Part shown: positions 45,341-55,566 of the stretch, piece after piece
Numbering within the stretch: position 1 is the stretch's first letter
Layout of the letters: each line of letters begins with the position of its first letter
Assembly: GCA_002989075.1 (NCBI GenBank)
Contig: PSQN01000003.1
Coordinates: 2,236,340-2,300,339 of the forward strand
DNA length: 64,000 bases
Reading direction: 5' to 3'
Source of the DNA: Arthonia radiata
Lineage: Eukaryota > Ascomycota > Arthoniomycetes > Arthoniales > Arthoniaceae
Notes under the pieces: model-generated
Told to the model about the DNA's origin: nothing
The model's database searches: none
Seen by the model: the letters and a program-made list of their open reading frames with translations, nothing else
Made by a program: the position numbers and the translations under genes

Positions 45341-45806
45341 CCAGGCTGAGCTGAGTAGGATGGAATTTTCACTGTGTGGCGAGTTGCACTGATGCGTCGG
45401 AGATTATCGCTGATGCTCATACTATCTTTTGCAAATTGCGATCAATTCTGTTTGCTGTCGGCGCTGCCTCGCGAGGGCATTTGCAATAGCGTCGCGTGCG
45501 TCTCATACTGTGCTTATACACCCATCGACTACGGGTTCATGATCGTGGGTCCCCGCAGCATCAGCAGCTTCAAAGAGCACGCCATCTTCCTCGCGAGGTG
45601 GTGCAGAACCGATCAAGGTATATCAGCGACGCTCCTCAATGGCCACCTGTCCTACCGCAATCCGCGACATAGTCAAGTCCTCAAACGGTAGTGAACACGC
45701 CTTCATTCACGCCTGGTAGCGATTCGACAGACTCCTGCGTGGCGTCTACTAGTCGTCTCCAAACCCTCACCTCGCGCCACCGAGCCACCGCCAGTGGCAT
45801 TCCACC
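45341..45806. other. Intergenic stretch, nothing recognised
   Basis: No supported gene, repeat or motif. Confidence 0.35.
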
Positions 45807-46281
45807 ATGCCATACACACTCCCACTCCGCAACACCGAAAAGATCCTCGACGTCCCCATCAAAGGCCGCAAGATACCCGTATACTGCGAGTTGAATTACC
45901 AGAAGCTCTGGCCAACCCACGCACACGCGCCGTGGGGCGCTCTTCCACTTCCCGGGTATTCAGCCGCACGAGGACCAGGAGAAGCGGTTCGCCGAGGAGC
46001 GTCGGTATCTGAGCGAGCACCACGTGCGTTGGGTTGGTGAAGGGGGCGCCGGACAGGCGCCCGCCAGAGCAGATTGAGTTCGCGGAGAGCCAGATGAGAC
46101 CGGTGCAGTGGGTGACTGTTGAGTGAGTTTGGAATTGGTGTTTCAAGAAGGGGCGACGTGTGGGCTGACGCGGTGGATAAGGAAGATCGAGAAGCACGAG
46201 ATTGTCTTGACCACGCATGGTAAGATTGATGGGAGCGAAGACTGTGAGATAACGCTTCCGATGGTGGTGGGGCCTTTTTGA
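45807..46281 (+). pseudogene. Frame-disrupted member C of the local small-protein family
   Basis: From the ATG at 45807 the sequence reads KILDVPIKGRKIPVYCELNY, which aligns with KIMDVEMGGGRKIDVFYHRD of member B. It continues in a second frame as EERRYLSEHHVRWV (compare ISERHV) and in a third as RRPPEQIEFAESQ to QWVTVE (compare LPPKLKAIEKEGNEVEAVMV). A GTGAGT donor at 46123 and a CTGAC branch site precede an acceptor at 46181, and the second exon reads KIEKHEIVLTTHGKID. The splice position and phase match members A and B. Two frame changes within exon 1 are not explained by introns, so this copy is probably inactive. Confidence 0.5.
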
Positions 46282-46856
46282 AATGGGCATATGATTTCCT
46301 TGGCGCATGTGGATCGTGGTGGCCACTGCTGTTATGGACAGTCTGTGCGCTCTTCGCGTTGTGTTTTACACAAGGTGATGCGTTCGAAAAGCGAGCAAAG
46401 GGTTCACTCGTGACGTTCCCACAGGAAGATTGCTTGCTCACCACAGGCTCACTTTTCGCCGCTGCTCGATACATTGGTGCATCTCAGTCAAGCCTCATGC
46501 CCGCATTCGAAGGCATACCGGTGGAAGAAGAGCAGCGGGTGTTGTATCTCCATACATTTCTGAGGTCATTTAGCCATCATGTTGTGTTATAGTATTCGCC
46601 CTTCTCAAGATCATGAACAATTGCTGTCCCATATATAAAGGCTTTAGTGCCCGCGGTTGGCTCTGATAATGGGTCGGTAAGCTATTTTGACATGCTCGAT
46701 GGAGCACAGTCAAAGTTTGTATGAGAACGGTGGCGCGGTAGTTTGATTAGGACATGGCTGACTAAACTCAGGTGCCAGCTCATCTTCATCCGTCCTATTC
46801 ATTTGTTCTCTAATTCGGCCGGGGCTGGAGGGCGCTGCTATTATCGTGGCCACCAT
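46282..46856. other. Intergenic stretch, nothing recognised
   Basis: A 104-codon frame (46278-46592, plus) has an ATG and a hydrophobic start, but it overlaps the end of member C and has no other support. Nothing else is seen. Confidence 0.35.
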
Positions 46857-49800
46857 TCACTCCAACCCCTCCCCAGCTCTAGCCAACGCCTCATACACCT
46901 CCGCCCCAATCTTGTATCTCACCAGTCCCGCAAACACCATCAGATCCCTCGCACACTGACTCAACTCCCTCTCCGTCTCCCTGCCTCTGCCACCGACCTC
47001 AAAGCCACCCCGGTTCAACATCCGTCTCTGTTCCCCACATGCACCGATCGCCCACACAAGCAGATTCCCTATATTCCGCGCGACCACAGGAGGCTGCTGA
47101 TTCAGCTTCATGGACGCACTACGAATAGCGCCGATGTTCCCTCCCGCACGCATCGGCAGCAAATCCATGAGCACAAGTGTGTCAATGGCTTCGGCCCAGC
47201 GCTGGGCAGCGATACGTTGTCGGACTTCCCACATTCGCAGTAAGAGGGCAGCGGACTGGCGGTTCGTTTCAGAGATGCGGGAGAAGTAGAGGGCGTGCGT
47301 GTTGTAGAGGGAGAGCATGTTCTGCGTGAGCGTCGCGGGGTCGTCCACAGATACGAGGCTGAGTGATGACATCTGGTCTTGCTGTTGCTGTTGCTGGTTT
47401 GGGTTCGCGCGCGGCTTGAGCGGCTGCAAGCGCATGGGCTCTGCGCCGATGTCGTGGGCGAGTGCGTCGGAGAGGGCGCGGTTGACTGCGGTGACGACGG
47501 AGTCGAATTCTTCAGCAAGGTGGTAGAGAAGGACTGCGTCGTTGACGCGTCCGGCGTCGTCCGCGGACTGCGCAGCCTGGATGGTGAGGGTGCGGAGGAA
47601 GGCGGCGGGGTCAGCTGCACTTCGAGCGACGAGCGGAAGACGGGTCTCGATGACGCCTTTGATACGCCGGCCGTCGTTGCGAATGTCGCCGATGAGAAGG
47701 GGGAATTCGCGCGTTTCGAGGGTGAGCTCTTTGAGGGCTTCGTGCGTGACGTGGCCCATCTTTTGGCCCATTTCGCCGGGGAGGTCGGCGTTGAGCGAGA
47801 TGAGGACGAGGTAGTCGGCGGCTGCTTCTGGGCGGGAGAGGCGGAAGGTTCGTGTGTAGTAGCCGAGGAGGCGGCCGAAGTTGATCTGGGGTTGTTGGCG
47901 GGTTGTGTATGTTACTGGAGATAAGTCAGCTTTGCAATTTTCATTCCGACCGCTTTTGCACTTACACAAGTCCATGTCCAGCAGAGGGTCTGAAATTCGT
48001 AGTAGCCCGTAGAAGTCTAATGCGATGGCAAAATGCACCGCTGCAACCTGGTTGAACTGATACAGATACGCCACCGCCGCCTCAAAAGTGCCTCCGAGAA
48101 TCTGTAGTAAGAAGCACGTCGCATACCCGCCGTTCGCAAGATCCGCATCTGACGAGAACACTCGCTCTTTGATCTGCTCGAGGATCGACTGAACATTGTC
48201 GAGGCTAAATGTCTCGCCTGCAGTCTCCTCTGCACGATTAGCTTCCCTAGCGAGGACGAAGTATAGCCATACAACGTCTTCCATCGCTGGACTGGGTATA
48301 TTGAGCCTAGGATTGCCAAGATCGCACCGACCAAGGACTTTGTAGCAGCCCATGCGGTACGGGTCATTAACCTTTGCTGGGTTGTTGAGTCGCTGCTGGT
48401 ATTCTCTTGTCATCCGTGACCGCAGGGAGTAGGGTATGTTCCGACCTTGATTCACGTAGCTTGAGATGTACTGCGGGAAAGATCGATCGAAAGTCTTGAT
48501 AACGCGCTCATTGTCCGCGACATATTGTGCCGCCTCGTCCACCAAACCACTGCGCAACAGGAAGAATATCGTGGCCCAGATCGGCTCACCACCCTCACCT
48601 CGCTGTGGCTCTTGGTCTTCGGGGAGGAGGTCCTTAGCCGCCTCTCGAATGCGCAAGTAGCCACGAACCATACTAGTCTTGGTCGGCATGCCACCAATAT
48701 TAGCTTCTTGCGGGCTTCTGTCGACAAGCTCCTGGACTCTACTGAAGAAGCTGTCTTCAAGGTACTTCAACGAGCCATCTAGGATCTGTTGCCGTAATCG
48801 CACGCTAAAACCGGCATTCGGATTCTCACCAGCATAGTCCTTGGCGTACTGTCGCTCCCGAATGGCACCTTCATCGGACGGTCGCTCGACGTTGCTGCTC
48901 TCCTTGACGATATTCCTAAGAGCGTGATAAGCACTGACGACATGCTTGGGCGTATCGCTTCCTCCTTCGAGTTCCACACGCGCAAACTGCTCGATCACTG
49001 GAAACGCGAATCCCTCCATGCGCGCAACATTGAGATCCTTCACCTTAGCGCTGTATCGGTCGATCCGAGGTCGCTGATACGGATCGTCGACCGGCATCGT
49101 TGTGCCCGTCTCGGCTGCTTTTTCCTCGATGTCCTTGAAATTACTCTGCCTAAGAGTACCACGGCCAATAGATCCACCCAAAACAGATTTTGACATATTC
49201 GACCCACGCATCGATCCCCGCATACTGCCCTGCTTCGAAGCGTCTGGAGCCCGCGATCGTCGGTTGGACCGTCCAAACGCGCCTCGTGCCCCCATGCTCA
49301 AGGAATCCATCTGGTCGCCAGCTTCGTCCTCCCGATCGTCGGGCTTGACAAGACCCAGATGCTCATAGACACGTCTTCGCTGATAATCCCAGTTGATCTG
49401 CAAATTATCTTCCAAGAAGTTGTCAAAGTCACGCGCTGACTGTTCCATCGCTTCGTCCATCATCTCCCTCATCGTCTTCGCCTGCATGCCAGCCATGTAG
49501 TTCTCAATGCGAGGGTCATCTTCCGGTGCGAGGTGAGCTTGAGCGGCCGCGGACTCGTTGGCAAGCGCTTCTAGATCTCTTCTTGTTGCGCCTTGCTGTA
49601 TGCCTGATGCGGCTAGCAGATAGTGTGCGCGACTGTCATGCGCCCTGCTGGCACTGAAATCCGGCTTTGTGTTACCAAGACCCTTGATCTTGCTGGAGAT
49701 GTCGCCTAGCCCAAGCTGCAGCGAAGGCAGGTGTCCTGAGTCTTCACCACCAATATCCCTTCGCTTTTTCCCACGCTCGAGCAGATCGTCGAACAGTGCA

Positions 49801-50636
49801 GCTCTTGGGGCTTCTCCATTCTTGACGATCGCACCATATTGCTGTGCGCCTTGTTGTTGTTGCTGAGGCTGCTGTACATTTTGTCCCAATTGCTGTGACG
49901 TGTTTCCTCCTCCTAACGTCCCACCAAAGAGGCCACCGCCTGCTGGCTGGCTCGTCTGATTGGTGGCGCCGAAGAGGCTGTTGCCCGCTGGCTGACTGCT
50001 CTGATTTCCGCCCAAAAAGCCTCCGCCGCTAGGTTGAGCCGCATTGTTTCCTTGGCCGAAGAGACCGCCTCCACCTGTTGCCGGCTTGGGTGCGAACAAG
50101 CTGTTCGACTGCTGTTGCTGGGAAGCGCCGCCGCCTAGAGTTGGAAACAGGCTGCCACCTTGTTGCGCTGATGTTCCAGCTGTGTTGTTCGCGCCGCCAA
50201 ACAAGCCTCCCGATGTTCCTGGTTGTGACGTTTGTCCTGCACTGTCAAACAGGCTGTTGCTTGCCAGCTGAGATGATTGGGCAGTTGACGCGCCGAAAAG
50301 CGAATTAGCCGGCGCAGCGCTCGTATTTGCACCTCCACCACCAAAAAGACCGCCTCCAGCCGACGAAGTCGTGCCGCCGAAGGGTGATGCGCTAGGCTGG
50401 CTTGATGTTGGATTTGGGGGGCCTATTCGAGAGAACAAGCTGTTTGATGCGGGCGCTGACGACGCTTGGTTCTGATTCCCGCCGAACAAGCTCGAGCCGC
50501 CGGTGTTGTTGTTTTGCGCATTGCCAAACGGACTGGACGAGGGTTGGGATGATGAGTTGGCGTCCTTGTTTGTGTTAGCGAAGAGGGACGAGGCGCTATT
50601 GGAGGACGTGGTGTTTGCGTTGCCAAACAGCGACAT
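46857..50636 (-). CDS. NIC96: Nucleoporin Nic96/Nup93 with an N-terminal FG-repeat domain
   Basis: Two exons (50636-47966 and 47914-46857) encode 1,242 residues. The 51-base intron (GTAAGT donor, CTGAC branch site) keeps frame and has no stop, so read-through would add 17 residues. Removing it restores DLLTYTTRQQPQINFGRLLG. The scaffold part from about residue 390 (YMAGMQAKTMREMMDEAMEQ to the C-terminus) is the Nic96/Nup93 fold that anchors the inner ring of the nuclear pore. The first 270 or so residues carry many SLFG, GLFG and SPFG repeats separated by Ser/Gln/Asn spacers, the mesh-forming type of nucleoporin. The ATG at 50636 is the first in frame (MSLFGN). Confidence 0.92.
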   Translation of the reverse strand: MSLFGNANTTSSNSASSLFANTNKDANSSSQPSSSPFGNAQNNNTGGSSLFGGNQNQASSAPASNSLFSRIGPPNPTSSQPSASPFGGTTSSAGGGLFGGGGANTSAAPANSLFGASTAQSSQLASNSLFDSAGQTSQPGTSGGLFGGANNTAGTSAQQGGSLFPTLGGGASQQQQSNSLFAPKPATGGGGLFGQGNNAAQPSGGGFLGGNQSSQPAGNSLFGATNQTSQPAGGGLFGGTLGGGNTSQQLGQNVQQPQQQQQGAQQYGAIVKNGEAPRAALFDDLLERGKKRRDIGGEDSGHLPSLQLGLGDISSKIKGLGNTKPDFSASRAHDSRAHYLLAASGIQQGATRRDLEALANESAAAQAHLAPEDDPRIENYMAGMQAKTMREMMDEAMEQSARDFDNFLEDNLQINWDYQRRRVYEHLGLVKPDDREDEAGDQMDSLSMGARGAFGRSNRRSRAPDASKQGSMRGSMRGSNMSKSVLGGSIGRGTLRQSNFKDIEEKAAETGTTMPVDDPYQRPRIDRYSAKVKDLNVARMEGFAFPVIEQFARVELEGGSDTPKHVVSAYHALRNIVKESSNVERPSDEGAIRERQYAKDYAGENPNAGFSVRLRQQILDGSLKYLEDSFFSRVQELVDRSPQEANIGGMPTKTSMVRGYLRIREAAKDLLPEDQEPQRGEGGEPIWATIFFLLRSGLVDEAAQYVADNERVIKTFDRSFPQYISSYVNQGRNIPYSLRSRMTREYQQRLNNPAKVNDPYRMGCYKVLGRCDLGNPRLNIPSPAMEDVVWLYFVLAREANRAEETAGETFSLDNVQSILEQIKERVFSSDADLANGGYATCFLLQILGGTFEAAVAYLYQFNQVAAVHFAIALDFYGLLRISDPLLDMDLCKCKSGRNENCKADLSPVTYTTRQQPQINFGRLLGYYTRTFRLSRPEAAADYLVLISLNADLPGEMGQKMGHVTHEALKELTLETREFPLLIGDIRNDGRRIKGVIETRLPLVARSAADPAAFLRTLTIQAAQSADDAGRVNDAVLLYHLAEEFDSVVTAVNRALSDALAHDIGAEPMRLQPLKPRANPNQQQQQQDQMSSLSLVSVDDPATLTQNMLSLYNTHALYFSRISETNRQSAALLLRMWEVRQRIAAQRWAEAIDTLVLMDLLPMRAGGNIGAIRSASMKLNQQPPVVARNIGNLLVWAIGACGEQRRMLNRGGFEVGGRGRETERELSQCARDLMVFAGLVRYKIGAEVYEALARAGEGLE

Positions 50637-50645
50637 GATTGACAA

Positions 50646-51779
50646 TCAGTTGCTCTCGTGAAACAAACCAGACAACAAAAAACAACGCAAACGAGAAACT
50701 TTCGGAGAGGGAATCAAAAGAGAGGAGAACGCGTCTTGGGTGGCTGCCTGAATTCTGAGGCTTTCATGATTTTCTTCGCCAAAAGAAACAAACATTGAAA
50801 CACTCACCATTTCACCATCCTCCACCGTTGCAGGTCTGTACCCGCCATCAGGCTTTGCGGTCCACCATCTGGTTGTTCCATTCCCGGCACTGCTTGCCGA
50901 GGATTCTGGTGGTTTAGACGTGCCCAATCCTCCGCCAAAAGAGGGCGACGATGAGCTAGCATGTTTCGATGTGCCCATCACGTTCGACTTCACTCCAAAC
51001 TTCTCCGGCGTAGGCGACGGAAAGTCATCCTTGCCCGTCTTACCACCACTAAACATAGCGAATGAATCATTCGCGTTACGCGGTGGAAAGCGCGGCGGTG
51101 TCATCGAAGCCGCAAAAGCCTTCACGCTCGCATCCGCTTTAGCAATCTCATCCGCTGAAGGGCCGCCTCCGAATTGAGATGAGATCCGTGATGCAACTTG
51201 AGCCATTGTAGGTACCTGGTTTTGAGGCTTGCTTGCTTGGGGACTCGGAGAGTGCTCGGTCACTTGAGCTTCTTGCGCTGGTTTCGTTGACCTGATTGAC
51301 TGTAACACTCGATCTAATCTCGATGATGCTGCCTTTTGCTTTGCGGTAAGTGGTAATTCGTCGTCGTCTCCAGGATTCGGCGGTGGCGGTGAAGGTTTCA
51401 AAGGCGGACTTTTTTCCTGCGTTGGCGAAAGCCTGAGAGGTGGGCTATTCCCATACGTCGGCGAATACTCCGGCGGCGAGAAATTCGCCCCCTCAACTTC
51501 GTCCGGCGGCGGGCTCACAGGCGTACTCTGCTCACCCGCAAGAGCAAGAAACTCGTCGTTCGAGAGTCCCTCCCAGCCGGTGCCGCTCTCAGCAGTATTA
51601 TTATCCGCAGACTCTACACGTGACTGGCTTTGTGCGCTCGCAGGTCTACTGTCAGTACTTTCACTCACGGTGTCAAAGCGAGGACTCTCTGGTATGTCGG
51701 CGAAAGGGTTGAGGGGCTGCACGACGCCGGTGGGTTTTCGCCATGACGGGCGCGTGGGGCGTCTGCCTGGCCGGGGCAT
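50646..51779 (-). CDS. Unknown disordered Pro/Ser-rich protein
   Basis: The frame of 377 residues starts MPRPGRRPTRPSWRKP. It is rich in Pro, Ser and Asp with no folded domain apparent. Short conserved-looking blocks are WEGLSNDEFLALAGE and a C-terminal TRWWTAKPDGGYRPATVEDG. A 53-base GT-AG intron (50807-50755) may follow GEM. If used, the end becomes NSGSHPRRVLLSFDS and the stop moves to 50596, inside the NIC96 coding region; if not, the stop is at 50646, nine bases before the NIC96 ATG. Either way the two same-strand genes have essentially no spacer. The function is unknown. Confidence 0.65.
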   Translation of the reverse strand: MPRPGRRPTRPSWRKPTGVVQPLNPFADIPESPRFDTVSESTDSRPASAQSQSRVESADNNTAESGTGWEGLSNDEFLALAGEQSTPVSPPPDEVEGANFSPPEYSPTYGNSPPLRLSPTQEKSPPLKPSPPPPNPGDDDELPLTAKQKAASSRLDRVLQSIRSTKPAQEAQVTEHSPSPQASKPQNQVPTMAQVASRISSQFGGGPSADEIAKADASVKAFAASMTPPRFPPRNANDSFAMFSGGKTGKDDFPSPTPEKFGVKSNVMGTSKHASSSSPSFGGGLGTSKPPESSASSAGNGTTRWWTAKPDGGYRPATVEDGEMVSVSMFVSFGEENHESLRIQAATQDAFSSLLIPSPKVSRLRCFLLSGLFHESN

Positions 51780-52427
51780 GTTGCTTGCTGGGCGTGTGGG
51801 GAATGTGTATGACTAAGCTGCAGGGCGACGATGGGGGCTTATCCCTTGCTTGGGTTGAGGTTGCACGGGAGAAATGAGGTTGTTCGAGGCGGTCGCTGTT
51901 TATCATCGTTGATGTTGCAACGATGCACATTAGTGAGTACGACGGTCATGGCTTCCAAAAGCAAACAAAGCAATTAGAGAATCAACAAGCACGCGAAGAC
52001 TGCGGTGACTGCGAACTTGCTCTTTGTTCTCAGCAACGTTCAGCTACTGATGTGAGATCTGTACTTCTTCCTATACACATGGCAGACTCGCGGGCATCGT
52101 GCTAAACACAGTAAGAAACGAACATGCATGTTCAAAGGCATCCAGATTACATCACACGACGATGCGCTTGAAGAAAAGCATACAGCGGGTTCCAGTGTTT
52201 AGACGACCGTCAGCAAAATCACAAACTCGGTGAACTATGGCTGTCCATCCAAGCAGAAAACAGCGTCAAACCATGTCAGACTGCAAAGAGCAAACAGTTT
52301 GGGCATTTTCTCTCGTTTGCGTAAGCGCAAAGTGCTATCTACTCGCAGCCATGAATTTCATAAACTCATCTAACCACTCAAAAGTCTTCGTAGACAGTTT
52401 CGTTTCGCTCGCTTTCCAGCACCAAGG
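51780..52427. other. Divergent intergenic region
   Basis: This 648-base region separates two divergent start codons. No recognised motif or gene. Confidence 0.4.
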
Positions 52428-53740
52428 ATGCCCAGCGACAAGACTACACCCCACAGAGCCGCGCACAGCCGCCGCTCCCAACCCAAGTACAAGTTCGTCA
52501 AAGTCTGGCCGCGTGGTCGACCGGCGTCTGGGCTCAGTCGTCTGCGCGAGATCTACAATGGCAACGGAGACGAGCTTTTCATCACCGCCGATGATGACGC
52601 TGTGAAAGATGCCAGAGAATGGCAAGACGGTCAAAAGCCTGGCGTCTTTGTGAAATTTGAGGCCAACCAAGGTGACGTTGATCCTGCGGAAACAGGCGGA
52701 GATGGTTGGCTGATTGGTCCTGATGGCTTCTACTTGTATGGTAAGGAAGCTGTTGGTGATGTGCTGGAGAAAAGGTATGATGCATTTGCGGTTCCGAGTC
52801 ACTGGCCTGTGAGGCCGTCTGTCCTTAATGAGGCTTCAGAAGATGATTGGACACGCCGTCTGGGTCGTCAGCGGTATGGGACTGGACATGGAAGGAGATC
52901 GAGTGTAGTGAGCGCTTCGATTTTGGCGAACATGATAATTCTTGCTAACGAGTGGCAGGGACCCATGGACAGTGATGTTGCACAGGTTGGCTTGAGGAGG
53001 CCAACGCTTGTAAGTGACACAACGAGGACGGTTGCTGACGATAATGCAATGCTAATGAGTTCTAGAATCGATACTCGAGTACCTGCACGAAGTGTGTTGG
53101 TGGGAGCGAGAGCAGTCGTATACCATCGCGCGGGTCAAGTATTCACAGCCACCCTCATGGTCCGCATGGGTACGCTTGGCCCACTGAGCGTGCTCGCCGG
53201 CCACACAATTCTCCAACAAAAGAGCAGGCAGAGAGGGACATGATCAAGGCCTTTAATCGTTTTCAGAAGCTGAAGCCCCGTGACCGTTTCATGACCACGC
53301 CGTCAAACTGCAGTTTCGAGCCATCCAGAGGCCGCACCGTGGCTCGCAGACCAAGTGCAGTCGGTCCATCGAGGACAATCAGCACCAGTGGCAGTTCCGA
53401 CGTCTCTCCGACGGGCCCAAGACGCCGTCGTAAGATCTCTCGCAGTACCGGTGCAACGTCGACTACTCTGACACCATCTACGGTCTTGGACCCGTGGAGA
53501 AGAGAGACGTCCTGTGTGCGTCCCTGGGGTCCGATTTCGCTCTCTTCGTCGAGGCCACTGTATGATGAGCCATGGGCAACGGTTGGCCGTAGGCCGCAAC
53601 GAAAAAGAGGCTCGAGCCCCGCACCTCCTGGCCCCTCGAACGAGCAGCTCCGACGCTGGTGGTATGATGATCAGCTGCGAAGTGCTCGTGCTAGGAAGGC
53701 ATCAGAAGACGGTGCCGGTCAAGCGGGGCCGTTGTTTTGA
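52428..53740 (+). CDS. Unknown protein with a Cys pair
   Basis: This three-exon gene (52428-52907, 52959-53009, 53066-53740) encodes 401 residues. Donors are GTGAGC and GTAAGT, both introns have CTAAC or CTAAT branch sites, and all joins are phase 0. The N-terminal third has a folded appearance (YKFVKVWPRGRPASGLSRLR, then DGWLIGPDGFYLYGKEAVGD). The middle has CTKC, and the C-terminal half is Ser/Arg/Pro-rich and likely disordered, ending RRWWYDDQLRSARARKASED. No family is recognised. It lies tail to tail with NSE1. Confidence 0.65.
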
Positions 53741-53927
53741 GAGATTGACGAGGGTAGATGGAAAGGCGGGTGGCCTACATAAGCTCTTTCGATCAATGTG
53801 AGACCCTGGGAACCGATTCCGTAATTTTCAGGCTCAAACAGTGCACACGATGGTGCGTGCTATTCGAAAAGGCTGTCATTAGCTCATATGCTTCGTCAGC
53901 GTTGTGTTCACACTGCGACATCATCAT

Positions 53928-55070
53928 TCAATCGCTGTCGTCATCCTCAACAGCGTCCACCTCCGCTGTGTCCGCTCGTCGCCCACTCGCCCTTCTCGCA
54001 CCAGCAGAGCTGCCAACGCCGGCCGAGCCCCTCCCAGCACCGTTCAACCTCCCTGCATTTCCTGCTCCAGGCACCGCCCTCACGCCCACGAAATCGACCC
54101 CACTCCACTCCCGCTCACACTGGGGACACTTCCGCTGCCCCCTCTGGCTCCTCCAGAAGCTCCCAGTGCACGCATCATGTAGCCGTCCGCCGCACTTCCT
54201 CTCCCCACACCTTTGCCCTGAAATGACGATTTGCTGACATGCCGCACACTTCTTGATACGCTCCACACCCCCTGCTCTTGCTCTCTCGGATGCAGAATCA
54301 CTATCCTCATCCTCCGATGGCGGCGCAGACTCAGCGGGCGGCTCATTATACGTTTCCACCAGCCAGCTTTTCAGCTCCATCAGCGCTCTTGGGCTGAGGA
54401 TGTAGTATTTCCTCCCTCTTTCATGCGGCGCAGAGACGATCTCGAACCATCCTTCCGCAACAAGATTTGATAGCACACCCTCCGCCTCAACCATGCTCAG
54501 CTGCTTACCACGCGCATTTGCCGCCTCGCCGTTCACAGCACCGCTGCTCCGCCGTTGTGAGTCTCTTGCTGAGGCTTTGTGTAACTGCAGCGCCTGCATA
54601 TGCCCCACGGCCATGATCTCACGGCCGCCACGCCCTGTAGGGGAGTTCTGGGTCTCGAACATGCAGTCAAGTATTCTCAATAGGAATGCTATTTCTTCCG
54701 GCGTCTTGAGGGTCGCAAGTTGAGAGACAGAGTCGCTGGTCGTATTCACCAGCGCCCAGACTTTCACGCGCCGTCTTCTGTCTTCGTCGTCTTCTTGTGC
54801 GTCGGGGTCGGCATAATTGGTATGATGGCCATGTTGTGTGAGATGCTGTCGGATCTCGAGGTCGTAGTGGGTTATTGCGGCGTTGATTACGGCAATGTGG
54901 GAGTCGATGTCTGCACTGGTGACGTCGTTATTGAGGACTTGGCGTTGCTCGTAGATGGAGAGAATGGAGGCCAGAGTGGGTTGAAGGGTTGCAGACGTGT
55001 GAGTCGTGCGGGAAAGAAAGGATTGGAGGAGGGCGCGGTGGGCGTGGGTGTAGGTTGTGGATTGGGCCAT
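53928..55070 (-). CDS. NSE1: SMC5/6 complex subunit Nse1 (RING ubiquitin ligase)
   Basis: This is a single-exon gene of 380 residues starting at the ATG at 55070; upstream codons of the same frame do not resemble the family. Nse1 pairs with Nse3 and Nse4 in the SMC5/6 complex, which resolves recombination and replication intermediates. Visible parts are the N-terminal winged-helix region (THAHRALLQSFLSR, then LEIRQHLTQH), the second winged helix (VEAEGVLSNLVAEGWFEIVS) and the C-terminal variant RING: CAACQQIVISGQRC, then CGGRLHDAC, then KCPQCEREW. An acidic Ser-rich spacer lies before the RING and a Gly/Ala tail after it. ACGCGA and ACGCGT motifs lie 165-181 bases upstream. Confidence 0.9.
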   Translation of the reverse strand: MAQSTTYTHAHRALLQSFLSRTTHTSATLQPTLASILSIYEQRQVLNNDVTSADIDSHIAVINAAITHYDLEIRQHLTQHGHHTNYADPDAQEDDEDRRRRVKVWALVNTTSDSVSQLATLKTPEEIAFLLRILDCMFETQNSPTGRGGREIMAVGHMQALQLHKASARDSQRRSSGAVNGEAANARGKQLSMVEAEGVLSNLVAEGWFEIVSAPHERGRKYYILSPRALMELKSWLVETYNEPPAESAPPSEDEDSDSASERARAGGVERIKKCAACQQIVISGQRCGERKCGGRLHDACTGSFWRSQRGQRKCPQCEREWSGVDFVGVRAVPGAGNAGRLNGAGRGSAGVGSSAGARRASGRRADTAEVDAVEDDDSD

Positions 55071-55234
55071 TGGCGGTGGGATGTGAGGCTTAGATGTGCC
55101 CTGAGGAAGGCGGGAGTAATGAATAGCAGAGTGCGCTGCGCTCATCAGTCGACAAATCAGGTATGCTGTACGTTCTTGTACCACGGCCCAGCGCCCATTG
55201 TATAATGTTTCGATTGACGAGGGTGTTGCGCAAA

Positions 55235-55251
55235 ACGCGACTTTGACGCGT
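55235..55251. promoter_or_regulatory. MCB-type sites upstream of NSE1
   Basis: ACGCGA (55235-55240) and ACGCGT (55246-55251) lie in the NSE1 promoter. The 16-base string acgcgactttgacgcg here is also present in the RNH202-MCM10 promoter (8254-8269), which strengthens the case for a shared factor. Confidence 0.6.
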
Positions 55252-55566
55252 CTCGGACGGATATCATATTTCCCCATCAGGACTAGCGTACCCTTCATCA
55301 CTTACTTTGCGAGCGTCGCAACACTGCGTCCTTATGGTCACAGCACTACTACAGAGATGCAGAGCATCCATCCGACGAGAGAAGAAATCTAGAAGCAGCT
55401 TGCATTCCGCGTTTGTACTGTGCTACGATACAGGATCCGTTCTCTGCTGATCCGATTGAGGACAACGAGCTGCTCGAGCTGCGGTCATGAATTTTGGTTG
55501 ATCCATCTTAATCAACAGCACGATACTCTCCTCGGATGCATGATCTATGCGCAGCTGATATATATC

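Noticed and set aside
46278-46592. A 104-codon plus-strand frame with a hydrophobic N-terminus resembling a signal peptide
   Set aside because: It overlaps the end of the broken family copy, lacks cysteine spacing typical of secreted effectors and has no other support.
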